Assembly: GCF_021378075.1 (NCBI RefSeq)
Contig: NZ_JAJUOS010000005.1
Coordinates: 1 to 64,000, forward strand
From: Rhodobacter flavimaris
GTDB taxonomy: Bacteria; Pseudomonadota; Alphaproteobacteria; Rhodobacterales; Rhodobacteraceae
DNA: 64,000 nt
Direction of reading: 5' to 3'
The first letter of the stretch is position 1. Each line of letters opens with the position of its first letter. The notes under the pieces are model-generated. The model did not search any database and was not told the DNA's origin. It saw only the letters and a list, made by a program, of their open reading frames with translations. The translations under genes were made by a program, and so were the position numbers. Positions 19,906 through 30,465 of this stretch are shown one piece after another.

Positions 19906-20595
19906 TCAGGCCTGCGGGGCCTCCAGCCGTGCCAGAAGGGCCTTGGCGGCGGCTTGTTCGGCCTGGCGCTTGGCTTTGGCGGCGGCACGTTCGACTGCAC
20001 CATTGGCCAGTTGCGCCTCGATGGTGAAGACGGGCGCGTGGTCGGGGCCCTCACGCGAGATGGTGACGTATTTCGGCGGCGGCAGGCCGCGCGCCTGCGC
20101 CCATTCCTGCAACGCGGTCTTGGCATCGCGGGCGTCTTCCTCGACCGCGTCGATCCGGTCGCCCCAGAGGCGCAGCACCAGATCGCGGGCGGTCTCAAAC
20201 CCCGCATCGATATAGACGGCGGCGATCACCGCCTCCATCGCGTCGCCCAAGAGGGCTTCTTTGCGGCGTCCACCCGACATCATCTCGGACCGGCCGAGCT
20301 TGAGAACGGCGCCAAGGTCGATCTGGCGCGCGACGTCGGCGCAGGTTTCCTTGCGCACCAGCGCGTTGAAGCGCGGCGCTAGCTGACCTTCCGAGGCGGA
20401 CTTGTCGGCGCGGAACAACGCCTCGGCCATGGTCAGGCCCAGAACGCGGTCGCCCAGGAATTCAAGCCGCTGGTTATCGGGCCGCGTCGCCGTGCCGATC
20501 GAGGAATGCGTCAGCGCGCGCACCAGAACCTCGGGCCGCGCGAAGCGATGCCCGAGGCGCGCCATGAAGGCCTCGATATCCGCGCCGATCTTCAC
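19906..20595 (-). CDS. rnc: Ribonuclease III
   Basis: A 229-residue double-strand-specific endoribonuclease that processes rRNA and other transcripts. The signature [13 protein letters not shown] and the second acidic site [14 protein letters not shown] form the catalytic centre. A double-stranded RNA-binding domain occupies residues 155-225. The start overlaps the lepB stop by four bases. A 147-base gap separates it from era. Confidence 0.96.
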   Translation of the reverse strand: MKIGADIEAFMARLGHRFARPEVLVRALTHSSIGTATRPDNQRLEFLGDRVLGLTMAEALFRADKSASEGQLAPRFNALVRKETCADVARQIDLGAVLKLGRSEMMSGGRRKEALLGDAMEAVIAAVYIDAGFETARDLVLRLWGDRIDAVEEDARDAKTALQEWAQARGLPPPKYVTISREGPDHAPVFTIEAQLANGAVERAAAKAKRQAEQAAAKALLARLEAPQA

Positions 20596-21374
20596 TCGAT
20601 CGCCTTGAAGAAGCGATCCGGACGCCAGGTCCAGAAGAAGAAGAGCGAGCGCCCTGCGGAGGAGAACATCACCCGGTCGGCGCGGCCGATCAGGTAGTCA
20701 GCCGGGACGAAGCCAAGCCCGCCCGCGGCAGCCGGGAAGCGGCTGTCTTCCGAGTTGTCGCGGTTGTCGCCCATGAAGAAATACTGGCCCTCGGGGACCG
20801 TAAAGACCGGCGTGTTATCGGCCACCCAATTGTTGGTGATGTTCAGGATCGAGTGGGTCGCGCCATTGGGCAGCGTCTCGATCTTGCGCTCTTTGATGCA
20901 GGTGCCGCCCTGCCCGACCGGGTCATTGGCGCAGCGCGGCATCAGGCCTTGCGGGCCCTGCAAGTCCTTAATCTCGGTGAACTGGCCGCCGTCTTGCAGC
21001 TGCACGGGCGTACCGTTGATCTGCAGCACGCCGTCGATCACCTGCACGCGGTCGCCCGGCAGGCCGACGACGCGCTTGATGAAGTCGACACCGCGGGTCG
21101 GGTGGCGGAAGACCACAACATCGCCGCGCTCGGGTTCCGAGCCGAACAGGCGGCCCTCGATCGGGCAGGCCGAGAACGGGCAGCTATGCGCCGAATAGCC
21201 ATAGGCCATCTTGTTGACGAAGAGGAAATCGCCGATCAGCAGCGTGTCCTTCATCGAGCCCGAGGGGATCCAGAACGGCTGGAAGAACAGGGTGCGGAAC
21301 ACGCCCGCAATCAGCAGTGCCCAGAAGACCGTCTTGATCGTCTCGACAATCCCGCCATCAGATTTCTTCGCCAT
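20592..21374 (-). CDS. lepB: Signal peptidase I
   Basis: A 260-residue membrane protease that removes signal peptides. An N-terminal transmembrane segment (residues 11-29) precedes box [16 protein letters not shown], with the catalytic Ser. The general-base Lys is in [11 protein letters not shown], and [13 protein letters not shown] is the box E motif. A two-Cys loop ([12 protein letters not shown]) is present. It is translationally coupled to rnc. Confidence 0.96.
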   Translation of the reverse strand: MAKKSDGGIVETIKTVFWALLIAGVFRTLFFQPFWIPSGSMKDTLLIGDFLFVNKMAYGYSAHSCPFSACPIEGRLFGSEPERGDVVVFRHPTRGVDFIKRVVGLPGDRVQVIDGVLQINGTPVQLQDGGQFTEIKDLQGPQGLMPRCANDPVGQGGTCIKERKIETLPNGATHSILNITNNWVADNTPVFTVPEGQYFFMGDNRDNSEDSRFPAAAGGLGFVPADYLIGRADRVMFSSAGRSLFFFWTWRPDRFFKAIE

Positions 21375-21431
21375 GCTTTTCCCGCCTTGGTCTGAAAGTC
21401 CCGCCTTCCTTGGCCTGCCGCGCAGCCCAAG

Positions 21432-21833
21432 TCAAGGAAGCGGCCGCGCCTCGATCACCACGAAGGCCTGCGCCCAGGGGTGATCGTCGGTCAAGGTCAC
21501 GTGAACGATGGCTTCGTGGTCCGGAGGCGTCATCTCGCGCAGGCGCTCGGCCGCCCATCCGGTCAGCTCCATCACCGGCTGGCCCGAGCGCAGATTCGTA
21601 ACCCCCATGTCCTTCCAGGCGATGCCCATGCGCAGCCCGGTGCCAAGCGCCTTCGAGCACGCCTCTTTCGCCGCCCACCGCTTGGCATAGGTGCCTGCGG
21701 TATCGGCGCGGCGCTCGGACTTGGCGATCTCGGCCTCGGTGAAAACGCGATGGCGGAAGCGGTCGCCGAAGCGTTCGAGCGTGGCGGCGATGCGCTCGAT
21801 ATTGGCCAGATCGGTGCCGATGCCGAGGATCAT
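21432..21833 (-). CDS. acpS: Holo-[acyl-carrier-protein] synthase
   Basis: A 133-residue phosphopantetheinyl transferase that activates acyl carrier protein. Family motifs are the N-terminal [12 protein letters not shown] and [15 protein letters not shown], which bind Mg and CoA. It lies four bases after pdxJ and upstream of lepB, the order conserved in many alphaproteobacteria. Confidence 0.95.
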   Translation of the reverse strand: MILGIGTDLANIERIAATLERFGDRFRHRVFTEAEIAKSERRADTAGTYAKRWAAKEACSKALGTGLRMGIAWKDMGVTNLRSGQPVMELTGWAAERLREMTPPDHEAIVHVTLTDDHPWAQAFVVIEARPLP

Positions 21834-21837
21834 CCGC

Positions 21838-22584
21838 TCACTCGCCCCGCGCGGTGTCCATCAGGTGGCGCATCTGCCTGATCGCATTCTCAAGCCCCAT
21901 GAAGACCGATTCCGCGATCAGGAAATGGCCGATGTTCAGCTCGCGCAGCTCTTCGATCTCGGCAATGGGGCCGACGGTCTCGAAGGTCAGGCCGTGGCCT
22001 GCGTGAACCTCAAGCCCAAGGCTGTGGGCATAGGCGGCACCGGCGCGCAGGGCCTCCAGCTCGGCGTCGCGTTCGGCGAATTGGCCAGCATAATGCAGAT
22101 CGCAGTAATGGCCGGTGTGTAGCTCGACCACCGCCGCGCCGATCTTGGCTGAGGCCTCGATCTGGCGCGGATCGTGGCCGATGAACATCGAGACGCGAAT
22201 GCCTGCCTCGCGCAGGGGCGCAACATAATCGGTCAGCCGCGCAAGGTCGGCCGCGACGTCAAGCCCTCCTTCGGTCGTCACCTCCTCGCGCTTTTCCGGC
22301 ACGATGCAGCAGGCATGCGGACGGGTGCGCAGCGCGATGGCCTGCATCTCGGCAGTGGGCGCCATCTCGAAGTTCAGCGGCACGGCCAGATCGGCGATCA
22401 GCGCGTCGATATCGGCGTCACGGATGTGGCGGCGATCCTCGCGCAGATGCGCGGTGATGCCGTCCGCGCCTGCGGCCTCGGCCAGCTTGGCGGCGCGCAG
22501 CGGGTCCGGATAGGCCGAGCCGCGCGCGTTGCGGATGGTGGCGACGTGATCGATGTTCACACCGAGGCGAAGCGAATGGAGCAT
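21838..22584 (-). CDS. pdxJ: Pyridoxine 5'-phosphate synthase
   Basis: A 248-residue TIM-barrel enzyme that makes pyridoxine phosphate from 3-amino-2-oxopropyl phosphate and deoxyxylulose phosphate. Motifs are [36 protein letters not shown] and HAGHGL. Length is typical. It begins a closely packed pdxJ-acpS pair. Confidence 0.95.
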   Translation of the reverse strand: MLHSLRLGVNIDHVATIRNARGSAYPDPLRAAKLAEAAGADGITAHLREDRRHIRDADIDALIADLAVPLNFEMAPTAEMQAIALRTRPHACCIVPEKREEVTTEGGLDVAADLARLTDYVAPLREAGIRVSMFIGHDPRQIEASAKIGAAVVELHTGHYCDLHYAGQFAERDAELEALRAGAAYAHSLGLEVHAGHGLTFETVGPIAEIEELRELNIGHFLIAESVFMGLENAIRQMRHLMDTARGE

Positions 22585-22674
22585 GATGTCCTCCGAAGAT
22601 TGCGCGCGGAGTATGCGCGAGAGCCGAGACGGTTTGAAGGGTATCCGGGGCGCTTTGCCAAGAATTCTGACGGC

Positions 22675-23358
22675 TCACGCGCCGTCGGTCGGCGGTTCCT
22701 GGCGGCTGTTCTCTTTGCGCTCTTCGCGCTTGTGCGCGATTTTGGCGCGGATCTTCTCAAGCCGTTCCTTGAGCCGCGTGCGGCGGCGCTTCTGATAGGC
22801 GTCGATGATCGGCAGCGAGATATAGTAGCAGATCAGCCCCGCCACGATGCCCGGAACGAACCCGCCCACCAAATAGGGCAGCCATACATCGCTGAAGAAC
22901 TGTGCGAGCCCGCCCCACTCGCTATGCGCGGGGGTGAAAATGGCGACGATATTGTGCTTGAGGTCATGCCCGGCGGCCAGGAAGGTCTGCCCCAGCGTTT
23001 CGGCATGGCCATCGTCAACCGCACGCCCCAGCATCCACTGGCCCAGCTTGACCGAGCTGACCGCGATGATCGGGAAGGTAATCGGGTTGCCGAAGAACGT
23101 GGCCAGAAGCGAGGCGATGACATTGCCGCGGACCAGAAGCGCGACCGCCGCCGCAGACAGGAAGTGCAACCCGAAGAACGGCGTGAACGAGATCAAAACA
23201 CCCGCGAAGACCCCGCGCGCGATGCGGTGCGGCTGATCGGGCAGGCGATTGACGCGGTGTTTGACGTAGTGAAAAGCGCGGGTCCAGCCGCTGCGGGGCC
23301 AGACCGCTTCGCGCAGGGCGCTGAGGAAGGGGCGTTTTTCGCGCCGTTTGAAAACCAC
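22675..23358 (-). CDS. DUF2062 domain membrane protein
   Basis: A 227-residue protein with the DUF2062 core RGVFAGVLISFTPFFGLHFL and FFGNPITFPII, containing two or three transmembrane segments. A further hydrophobic stretch lies at about 160-185, and a charged, Lys/Arg/Glu-rich C-tail follows. The function is unknown. The start is a GTG with GGAAGGAAG upstream. It sits 29 bases after rsh in the rpoZ-rsh-pdxJ gene run. Confidence 0.85.
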   Translation of the reverse strand: MVFKRREKRPFLSALREAVWPRSGWTRAFHYVKHRVNRLPDQPHRIARGVFAGVLISFTPFFGLHFLSAAAVALLVRGNVIASLLATFFGNPITFPIIAVSSVKLGQWMLGRAVDDGHAETLGQTFLAAGHDLKHNIVAIFTPAHSEWGGLAQFFSDVWLPYLVGGFVPGIVAGLICYYISLPIIDAYQKRRRTRLKERLEKIRAKIAHKREERKENSRQEPPTDGA

Positions 23359-23387
23359 CGTTCTTCCTTCCGCCCGTCAGGGCTGCC

Positions 23388-25505
23388 TCAGGGCTTGCGC
23401 GCCAGATCTCGCCAACGCTGGACCTGCGCCACATCTGTCTCGGCCTCAAGCGCCGTGAGCAACGTGTGCAGATGTTCCACATCCCGCATCTCGACTTCAA
23501 CCATCAGCGAGTAGAAATCCGGCTTGCGGTCCATGAATTGCAAATCCGAGATATTTGCCTTCTGCTGCCCGATCAAGGTGCAGATATGTCCCAGCACCCC
23601 GGCATCATTCGAAATCGTCAGTTTGAGCGAGGCCGAGTAGACCGGCGGGTGCTGGCCGGGCTGCCAGTGCAGATCGACCCAGCGGTCGGGCTGCTCCTCG
23701 AATTCCTCAAGCGCCGGGCAGTCGATCGCGTGGATGACCACGCCCTGCCCGCGATAGGTGATGCCCACGATGCGCTCGCCCGGCAGGGGCTGGCAGCAGG
23801 ACGCCCGGCGGAAGCTCTGGTCGGCCCCAAGCCCGATCACCGCGCGGGTGGGCTCGATCGTGTCGGCGCCGCGGGCGATCAGCTCGGGGTAAAGCGATTC
23901 CAGCACCTCGCGCGCGGTCAGCTCGGCCGAGCCGAGACGTGCCAGCAGCTCGATATCGTCGGGCAGCCCCAGCGTCTTGGCGGCGGTGCGCAGCGCCTTG
24001 TCGGTGACCTTGCGCCCGACATGCTCGAATGCCACGCGGGCAAGCTCGGCCCCCAGCTTGACGAAACGCGAGCGGTCCTCTTCGCGCAGGCTCTTGCGGA
24101 TCGCGCCCTTGGCCCGGCCGGTCGCCACGATATCAAGCCAGGTCGGCTGCGGGCGCTGCCCGGCGGCGGTGATCACCTCGACCGACTGACCGTTCTTGAG
24201 CCGGGTCCAGAGCGGCACGCGAATGCCATCGACCTTGGCGCCCACGCAGGAGTTGCCGATCCGCGTATGGATCGCATAGGCGAAGTCGATCGGCGTCGCG
24301 CCCTTGGGCAGCTTGATCACGTCGCCCTTCGGCGTGAAGCAGAAGACCTGATCGGAATACATCTCGAGCTTCACGTTCTCGAGGAATTCGTCGTGATCGC
24401 CCTCGGCAAAACGTTCGGTCAGCGAGTTGAGCCATTTCGCCGGATCGACCGCAAAGGGGTTCGCGGCGCGCTGCCCGTCTCGATAGGACCAATGAGCGGC
24501 AACGCCGGCCTCGGCCACCTCGTGCATCTGGCGGGTGCGGATCTGCACCTCGACCCGCTTACCGTCCCGCCCCGAGACCGTGGTGTGGATCGAGCGGTAG
24601 CCGTTCGTCTTGGGCTGGCTGATGTAATCCTTGAACCGCCCCGGAACCGCGCGCCAGCGGCGGTGGATCAGCCCCAGAACCCGGTAGCAATCCATCTCGG
24701 AGGCGGTGATCACGCGGAAACCGTAGATGTCGGACAGCCGCGAGAAGGCGAGCTGCTTTTCCTCCATCTTGCGCCAGATCGAATAGGGGCGCTTGGCGCG
24801 ACCAAAAACATCCGCGTCGATCTGCGATTCTTCCAACAGATGACGGATATCATGCGTGATCTTGGGGATCACGTCGCCCGATTCCTTTTGCAGGCTGACG
24901 AAGCGGCGGATGATCGAGGTGCGCGCCTCGGGATTAAGAACCTTGAAGGACAGATCCTCCAGCTCCTCGCGCATCCATTGCATACCCATGCGCCCGGCCA
25001 GCGGCGCGAAGATCTCCATCGTCTCGCGCGCCTTCTGGGCCTGTTTCTCGACACGCATCGACTTGATCGTGCGCATGTTGTGCAGACGGTCGGCCAGCTT
25101 GACCAGGATCACCCGCAGATCCTTGGACATGGCCATGAACAGCTTGCGGAAATTCTCGGCCTGTTTCGAGGCGTTCGACGACAGCTGCAGGTTGGTCAGC
25201 TTGGTCACGCCATCGACCAGCTCGGCGATCTCGGCGCCGAACATCTCAGAGACCTCGGTATAGGTCGAGCGCGTGTCCTCGATCGTGTCGTGCAGGAGCG
25301 CGGTGATGATCGTGGCATCGTCCAGCCGCTGCTCGGTCAGGATGGCGGCAACGGCGACGGGATGCGTGAAATAGGGCTCGCCCGAATGCCGGAACTGCCC
25401 TTCATGCATTTTCAGACCGTAGGCATAGGCCTTGCGGATAAGTTCGGAATTTGTGCGCGGGTTATAGTTGCGAACGAGCGCGATCAGGTCTTCGACGTCG
25501 ATCAT
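23388..25505 (-). CDS. rsh: Bifunctional (p)ppGpp synthetase/hydrolase
   Basis: A 705-residue RelA/SpoT homologue. The hydrolase HD domain (FTHPVAVAAIL, ALLHDTIEDT) is intact, as is the synthetase region (DIYGFRVI, YRSIHTTVSG). TGS follows (FTPKGDVIKLPKGATPIDFAY), with a C-terminal ACT domain. Both catalytic halves appear functional, as expected for a single alphaproteobacterial Rsh. It lies 39 bases after rpoZ, the classical rpoZ-spoT order. Confidence 0.95.
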   Translation of the reverse strand: MIDVEDLIALVRNYNPRTNSELIRKAYAYGLKMHEGQFRHSGEPYFTHPVAVAAILTEQRLDDATIITALLHDTIEDTRSTYTEVSEMFGAEIAELVDGVTKLTNLQLSSNASKQAENFRKLFMAMSKDLRVILVKLADRLHNMRTIKSMRVEKQAQKARETMEIFAPLAGRMGMQWMREELEDLSFKVLNPEARTSIIRRFVSLQKESGDVIPKITHDIRHLLEESQIDADVFGRAKRPYSIWRKMEEKQLAFSRLSDIYGFRVITASEMDCYRVLGLIHRRWRAVPGRFKDYISQPKTNGYRSIHTTVSGRDGKRVEVQIRTRQMHEVAEAGVAAHWSYRDGQRAANPFAVDPAKWLNSLTERFAEGDHDEFLENVKLEMYSDQVFCFTPKGDVIKLPKGATPIDFAYAIHTRIGNSCVGAKVDGIRVPLWTRLKNGQSVEVITAAGQRPQPTWLDIVATGRAKGAIRKSLREEDRSRFVKLGAELARVAFEHVGRKVTDKALRTAAKTLGLPDDIELLARLGSAELTAREVLESLYPELIARGADTIEPTRAVIGLGADQSFRRASCCQPLPGERIVGITYRGQGVVIHAIDCPALEEFEEQPDRWVDLHWQPGQHPPVYSASLKLTISNDAGVLGHICTLIGQQKANISDLQFMDRKPDFYSLMVEVEMRDVEHLHTLLTALEAETDVAQVQRWRDLARKP

Positions 25506-25544
25506 TTCGCGCTGCGATCCCCCCTCGCGCCCGTCTGTGTGCGA

Positions 25545-25898
25545 TCAGCCGCGGCCCTGCGCATCCATCAGCGCGCGCAGCATCCGCTCTTCGCTCATGT
25601 CGTCTTCCTTCGGACGATCCATCTCGCCGCCCATGAGCAGCGACATCGCGTCGTCTTCCGGCTCGTCGACCTCGATCTGGGTCTGGTTCGACTCGATCAG
25701 ACGCTCGCGCAGGTCATCCGCGCTCTGGGTCTCTTCGGCGATCTCGCGCAGCGCCACGACGGGGTTCTTGTCATTGTCGCGATCCACGGTCAGGGCAGCA
25801 CCTGCGGCGACTTCACGCGCGCGGTGGGCAGCGAGCATCACCAGCTCGAACCGGTTCGGAACCTTGTCAACGCAATCTTCAACCGTCACGCGGGCCAT
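25545..25898 (-). CDS. rpoZ: RNA polymerase omega subunit
   Basis: A 117-residue omega subunit with [30 protein letters not shown] and [12 protein letters not shown], followed by an acidic tail. The ATG at 25898 has GGAG six bases upstream and removes four upstream codons. Omega supports polymerase assembly and, in E. coli, forms part of a ppGpp site, fitting the adjacent rsh. Confidence 0.95.
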   Translation of the reverse strand: MARVTVEDCVDKVPNRFELVMLAAHRAREVAAGAALTVDRDNDKNPVVALREIAEETQSADDLRERLIESNQTQIEVDEPEDDAMSLLMGGEMDRPKEDDMSEERMLRALMDAQGRG

Positions 25899-25947
25899 CT
25901 GCAACTCCAATCAGACTTGGGAGGTGTGAGGGGCCTATTTAGGCGCT

Positions 25948-26553
25948 TCAAAAGGTATTGACAAGCGTTTCATCCACAGAGGTCGCCGGGTCAAACGCTT
26001 GTAGCGCCGCTTTTTCCGCCTCGGGCAGCGCTGCGGCCATCTCGGCAACGGTCTTTCCGCTGACCGGGTGGCGCCACCGCGGCGCGATCTCGGCCAAGGG
26101 AATCAGCACGAAGGCGCGATCCGCCATGCGCGGGTGCGGCAGGATCAGTTGATCGGGCACCTCGCGCATCTGCGCCTCCAGCGGCAGGCTGGTCCAGCGG
26201 GTAAATGTTGCAAGGTCGGGCAGCACCGCATCGCCCATCGCCAGCAGGTCAAGGTCGATCTTGCGCGCCTCCCAGCGGTGGGTGCGCGAACGCCCCAGCG
26301 CCTCTTCCACCCGATGCAGCGCCGCCAGGGCTTCGACTGCCCCCATCTCGCCCCGCACGACCGCGCAAGCATTCACGAAATCCGGCCCCGATCCGGCGGG
26401 AAAAGCAGGCGAGCGGTGAAAGCGGCTTACAGCCGCCAGATGCAGGCCTTCGGCTGGTAAGTTTGTCAGCGCGGATCGGACAGTTTCCGCCGAGGAGCCT
26501 GTTTGCGAAGGCAGATTTGACCCTACGGCAACCAAAAACGTGTTACTATACAT
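25948..26553 (-). CDS. folK: 7,8-dihydro-6-hydroxymethylpterin pyrophosphokinase
   Basis: A 201-residue HPPK of the folate pathway. Motifs are the opening FLVAVGSNLPS, a later F-N-A-C-A segment, RWEARKIDLDLLAMGD and LILPHPRMADRAFVLIPLAEIAP, which hold the Mg and ATP ligands. The ATG at 26553 fits the family N terminus, although its Shine-Dalgarno sequence is weak. It is divergent from the NYN-domain gene. Confidence 0.93.
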   Translation of the reverse strand: MYSNTFLVAVGSNLPSQTGSSAETVRSALTNLPAEGLHLAAVSRFHRSPAFPAGSGPDFVNACAVVRGEMGAVEALAALHRVEEALGRSRTHRWEARKIDLDLLAMGDAVLPDLATFTRWTSLPLEAQMREVPDQLILPHPRMADRAFVLIPLAEIAPRWRHPVSGKTVAEMAAALPEAEKAALQAFDPATSVDETLVNTF

Positions 26554-26693
26554 AAAGGTAGATATCCTCGCGCCGCTGCTGTTGCTATGTCCTAACATGC
26601 AAATCGTGTTCTGTCGGCGTAATTGGTCAATTTTATTTTCCGCGCCAACCACTCAACGGCGTCATCGGCAGGCCTGATGGAAAGGACTTTTTG

Positions 26694-27257
26694 ATGTTTT
26701 ACAAAGACGAACGGCTTGCGCTGTTCATCGACGGTTCGAACCTTTACGCAGCGGCGAAGTCGCTCGGGTTCGACATCGACTACAAACTGCTTCGACAGGA
26801 GTTCGAGCGCCGCGGCAAGCTGGTTCGGGCCTTCTATTATACTGCCCTGCTCGAGAACGAGGAATATTCGCCGATCCGTCCGCTGGTCGACTGGCTGCAT
26901 TACAACGGCTACGCGATGGTGACGAAACCGGCCAAGGAATACACCGACTCGATGGGTCGCCGGAAGGTCAAGGGCAACATGGACATCGAGCTTGCCGTGA
27001 ACGCGATGGAGCTTGCGCCCCGTCTCGATCACGCGGTTCTGTTCTCGGGCGATGGCGATTTCCGCCCGCTCGTCGAGGCGCTTCAGCGTCAGGGGGTGCG
27101 CGTTTCGGTCGTTTCGACGATTCGCTCTCAGCCCCCCATGATCGCAGACGAGCTGCGTCGCCAGGCCGATAATTTCATCGAGCTGGATGCGCTGCGCGAT
27201 GTAATCGGGCGCCCTCCGCGCGAGCCGCGCGAGACCGAGACCTCGACCAACGCCTGA
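26694..27257 (+). CDS. NYN domain (LabA/DUF88-type) protein
   Basis: A 187-residue protein with the PIN-like NYN fold. Acidic residues appear in LALFIDGSNLY, GNMDIELAVNAM and LFSGDGDFRPLV, suggesting a metal-dependent RNase, although LabA-type proteins have not all been shown to cleave RNA. The ATG at 26694 has GGAAAGGA seven bases upstream. It is the first gene of a rightward group with a DedA-like gene and ispH. Confidence 0.87.
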   Translation: MFYKDERLALFIDGSNLYAAAKSLGFDIDYKLLRQEFERRGKLVRAFYYTALLENEEYSPIRPLVDWLHYNGYAMVTKPAKEYTDSMGRRKVKGNMDIELAVNAMELAPRLDHAVLFSGDGDFRPLVEALQRQGVRVSVVSTIRSQPPMIADELRRQADNFIELDALRDVIGRPPREPRETETSTNA

Positions 27258-27308
27258 TCTCTTTCTATATCTGCCGCGCCGGGTGCCTGCCGCGCCCTGA
27301 GGAAGACG

Positions 27309-27752
27309 ATGGAAGAGACTGCCTCACTGTTGGGACTGTTCTTCTCGGCGATGCTGGCAGCGTCGCCGATCCCGATGCAGTCCGAGATCGTCTTTGTCGC
27401 CATGCAGACGGCGGGCATAGCTCCGGTCTGGCAGATGCTTGTGGTTGCCGGTATCGGCAACACGCTTGGCGCGCTGATCACCTACGGGCTTGGGCGCGGC
27501 GCGAACCACTGGTCCGACCGGCGCTGGTTCCCCGCCACGCCGCAGCAGATGGAGCGCGCGCATCGCTGGTTCGAACGCTGGGGCATCTGGGTGTTGCTGC
27601 TCAGCTGGGCACCGGGGGGCGATCTGGCCTGCCTTGTCGCCGGCGTGTTGCGCATGAACCTGTGGATCTTCATCCCGATGGTCGCGCTGGCCAAGACCGG
27701 CCGTTACGTCGCCGTCGCATGGGTGACCGCCCAGGCCATGGGCGCGGGCTGA
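27309..27752 (+). CDS. DedA/YqaA-family membrane protein
   Basis: A 147-residue protein with about four hydrophobic segments. GIGNTLGALITYGLGRG is the SNARE-associated (DedA) motif, followed by RWGIWVLLLSWAPGGDLACLVAGVLRM. The size and sequence fit the YqaA subgroup. DedA members are linked to lipid carrier recycling; a specific role here is not known. Confidence 0.82.
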   Translation: MEETASLLGLFFSAMLAASPIPMQSEIVFVAMQTAGIAPVWQMLVVAGIGNTLGALITYGLGRGANHWSDRRWFPATPQQMERAHRWFERWGIWVLLLSWAPGGDLACLVAGVLRMNLWIFIPMVALAKTGRYVAVAWVTAQAMGAG

Positions 27753-27812
27753 CACATCCCCTCTGGACCTGAGGCCGCCCGCCGCATACCTGTGGGACAA
27801 CAGGAGATGCCG

Positions 27813-28760
27813 ATGAAGCCAGCACTGACCCTTTATCTCGCCGCCCCGCGCGGCTTTTGCGCGGGCGTGGACCGCGCCATCAAGATCGTCGAGATGGCGC
27901 TCGAGAAATGGGGCGCGCCGGTCTATGTCCGCCACGAGATCGTGCATAACAAGTTCGTCGTGGACAGCCTGCGCGACAAGGGCGCGGTCTTCGTCGAGGA
28001 GCTGGACGAATGCCCCGATGACCGCCCGGTGATCTTCTCGGCGCATGGCGTGCCGAAATCGGTGCCCGCCGAGGCGCGCCGCCGCCACATGGTGTTCGTG
28101 GACGCCACCTGCCCGCTTGTGTCCAAGGTTCATATCGAGGCCGAACGTCACCACGACGAGGGGCTTCAAATGGTCATGATCGGCCATGCCGGCCACCCCG
28201 AGGTTCTGGGCACCATGGGCCAGTTGCCCGAGGGTGAGGTGCTTTTGGTCGAGACCGTCGCCGATGTCGCCACGCTGACCCCGCGCGACCCGGATCGTCT
28301 GGCCTTCATCACCCAGACCACGCTTTCGGTCGATGACACGGCGGGCATCGTGGCTGCCCTTCAGGCGCGCTTCCCCAAGATCGTCGGCCCCGCCAAGGAA
28401 GACATCTGCTATGCCACCACCAACCGTCAGGCCGCGGTCAAGACCATCGCCCCGCGGATCGAGGCGCTCCTGGTGATCGGCGCGCCGAACTCGTCGAACT
28501 CGCGCCGCCTGGTCGAGGTGGGCAGTGCGGCAGGCTGCGGCTACTCCCAGCTTGTGCAGCGCGCCACCGACATCGACTGGCGCGCGCTGAACGGCGTGCG
28601 CGCGGTCGGCGTGACCGCCGGAGCCTCAGCTCCCGAGGTGCTGATCAACGAGGTCATCGACGCCTTCCGCGACCGATACGATCTGACGGTTGAACTGGTC
28701 GAAACCGCGCGCGAGGATATCGAATTCAAGGTTCCGCGCGTTCTGAGGGAGGCATCATGA
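27813..28760 (+). CDS. ispH: 4-hydroxy-3-methylbut-2-enyl diphosphate reductase
   Basis: A 315-residue [4Fe-4S] enzyme that makes IPP and DMAPP in the last step of the MEP pathway. Cluster cysteines are in [21 protein letters not shown] and [13 protein letters not shown]. Also present are HNKFVVD, FSAHGVP and [14 protein letters not shown]. The ATG at 27813 has AGGAG six bases upstream. The stop overlaps the next gene by four bases. Confidence 0.96.
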   Translation: MKPALTLYLAAPRGFCAGVDRAIKIVEMALEKWGAPVYVRHEIVHNKFVVDSLRDKGAVFVEELDECPDDRPVIFSAHGVPKSVPAEARRRHMVFVDATCPLVSKVHIEAERHHDEGLQMVMIGHAGHPEVLGTMGQLPEGEVLLVETVADVATLTPRDPDRLAFITQTTLSVDDTAGIVAALQARFPKIVGPAKEDICYATTNRQAAVKTIAPRIEALLVIGAPNSSNSRRLVEVGSAAGCGYSQLVQRATDIDWRALNGVRAVGVTAGASAPEVLINEVIDAFRDRYDLTVELVETAREDIEFKVPRVLREAS

Positions 28761-29359
28761 GCATCGAGTATTTCCTGACCGTCCTGATCGTCTGCCTCGC
28801 GCCGGGGATCGGCGTAGTCTACACGCTCTCGGTCACACTGGGTCAGGGGCTGCGCGCGGGCTTTTGGGCCTCGGTCGGCTGCACGATGGCGACGCTGGTG
28901 CATCTGGGCGTGGCGATGGCGGGGCTTGCAGCGGTGCTGCACAGCTCGGCCCTGCTGTTTCAGGCGGTGAAATTCGCGGGCGTGGGCTATCTGATGTGGA
29001 TGGCTTGGGGCACGCTGAAGGGCCAGGGCGGGCTAGAGTTGCGCGCGGCCGAACCCGAAAGCATCGGCCGGATCGTCCGGCGCGGCGTGACGCTGAACCT
29101 GCTCAACCCCAAGATCCCGATGTTCTTCATGGCCTTCCTGCCGCAATTCATGGCGCCCACCGACGGGATCGACGTGATGGCGGCGCTTGGCGGCGGCTTT
29201 GCCGCGATGACCTTCGCGGTCTTCGTGGCCTACGCGGCGCTTGCGGCCTCGGGGCGGCAGGCGGTGCTGTCGCGCCCCGCCGTCATGGCCTGGCTGCGCC
29301 GTGCCTTTGCCGCCTCTTTCGCGGCGCTTGGCCTGCGCCTTGCGATGGAGCGCACCTGA
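28757..29359 (+). CDS. LysE/RhtB family exporter
   Basis: A 200-residue membrane protein with about six hydrophobic segments and the LysE signature: [45 protein letters not shown] and [19 protein letters not shown]. Family members export amino acids or derivatives, here of unknown identity. It overlaps ispH by four bases. Confidence 0.88.
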   Translation: MSIEYFLTVLIVCLAPGIGVVYTLSVTLGQGLRAGFWASVGCTMATLVHLGVAMAGLAAVLHSSALLFQAVKFAGVGYLMWMAWGTLKGQGGLELRAAEPESIGRIVRRGVTLNLLNPKIPMFFMAFLPQFMAPTDGIDVMAALGGGFAAMTFAVFVAYAALAASGRQAVLSRPAVMAWLRRAFAASFAALGLRLAMERT

Positions 29360-29362
29360 CCC

Positions 29363-29821
29363 ATGCCCGATCTTTACGCATGGACCGATGGCGCCTGCTC
29401 GGGCAACCCCGGCCCCGGTGGCTGGGGAGTGCTTCTGCGCGCGATGGATGGCGAGCGCATCGTCAAGGAGCGTGAGCTGTCCGGCGGCGAGGCCGACACC
29501 ACCAACAACCGCATGGAACTGCTGGCTGCGATCAACGCGCTTGAGCGCCTTAGCCGCGATGTGGCGATCACCATCACCACCGACTCGGCCTATGTGAAGA
29601 ACGGCGTGACCAGCTGGATCCACGGCTGGAAGCGCAACGGCTGGAAAACCGCTGACAAGAAGCCGGTGAAGAACGTCGATCTGTGGCAGCGCCTTGACGA
29701 GGCGCAGGCCCGCCACCGGGTCACCTGGAAATGGATCAAGGGCCACGCCGGCCACGCCGAGAACGAGCGCGCGGATGAACTCGCGCGCGCCGGCATGGCG
29801 CCCTTCAAGGTCAAGGCATGA
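29363..29821 (+). CDS. rnhA: Ribonuclease HI
   Basis: A 152-residue RNase H. The catalytic acidic residues are in [16 protein letters not shown] (Asp9), [17 protein letters not shown] and NERADELAR. It degrades the RNA strand of RNA-DNA hybrids. It lies three bases after the LysE gene and overlaps the next gene by four. Confidence 0.97.
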   Translation: MPDLYAWTDGACSGNPGPGGWGVLLRAMDGERIVKERELSGGEADTTNNRMELLAAINALERLSRDVAITITTDSAYVKNGVTSWIHGWKRNGWKTADKKPVKNVDLWQRLDEAQARHRVTWKWIKGHAGHAENERADELARAGMAPFKVKA

Positions 29822-30465
29822 GCGGGCTGGCGGGCCTGCCGGTCGGGGCGATCCTCGACTATGCCTCGGTGCTGATCTTCGCGCTGACGGGGGCGCTGGT
29901 GGCCTCCCGCCAGCAACTTGACCTCGTGGGCTTCATCTTCATTGCGACGCTGACGGCGGTCGGCGGGGGCACGCTGCGCGATCTGCTGCTGGGGCGCGAT
30001 CCGGTGTTCTGGGTCGGGCGGCCGGGTTTCATCCTGTTGATTGCGGCCGCCGCTGTCTTGGTTTTCTTCACCGCGCATCTGCTGGAAAGCCGCTATCGCG
30101 CGCTCTTGTGGCTCGATGCCTGCGCGCTGGCCGTCGCGGTCCCTGCGGGTGTCGCCGTGACCATGGCGCTTGGCCATGGCCCGGTGATCGTGTTGATCAT
30201 GGGGGTCATCACCGGCAGCTTCGGCGGCTTGATGCGCGATGTGGTGTGCAACGAGGTTCCCCTGACCCTGAAACAGGGTGAGCTTTACCTAAGCTGCGCC
30301 TTCGCGGGCGCGGCCGCCGCGCTGATACTGACGGCGGTTGGGTTCAGCGGGTTGCCTGCGTTGATCGGCTGCGGGTTGGTCACCTTTGCGCTGCGCGCGG
30401 GTTCGCTGCGCTATGGCTGGAAACTGCCGGTCTACAAGGCACACCCGCCGCGCACACGCGGCTAG
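29818..30465 (+). CDS. Trimeric intracellular cation (TRIC) channel family protein
   Basis: A 215-residue membrane protein with two repeats of the UPF0126/TRIC module. The first is [20 protein letters not shown] followed by [17 protein letters not shown]; the second is [17 protein letters not shown]. Bacterial members include E. coli YadS. They form cation-permeable channels, or may carry small molecules such as glycine. The stop overlaps the convergent lrgB stop. Confidence 0.87.
   Translation: MSGLAGLPVGAILDYASVLIFALTGALVASRQQLDLVGFIFIATLTAVGGGTLRDLLLGRDPVFWVGRPGFILLIAAAAVLVFFTAHLLESRYRALLWLDACALAVAVPAGVAVTMALGHGPVIVLIMGVITGSFGGLMRDVVCNEVPLTLKQGELYLSCAFAGAAAALILTAVGFSGLPALIGCGLVTFALRAGSLRYGWKLPVYKAHPPRTRG

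Noticed and set aside
23466..25961. An 831-codon frame opposite rsh and rpoZ
   Set aside because: Antisense to two well-supported genes.
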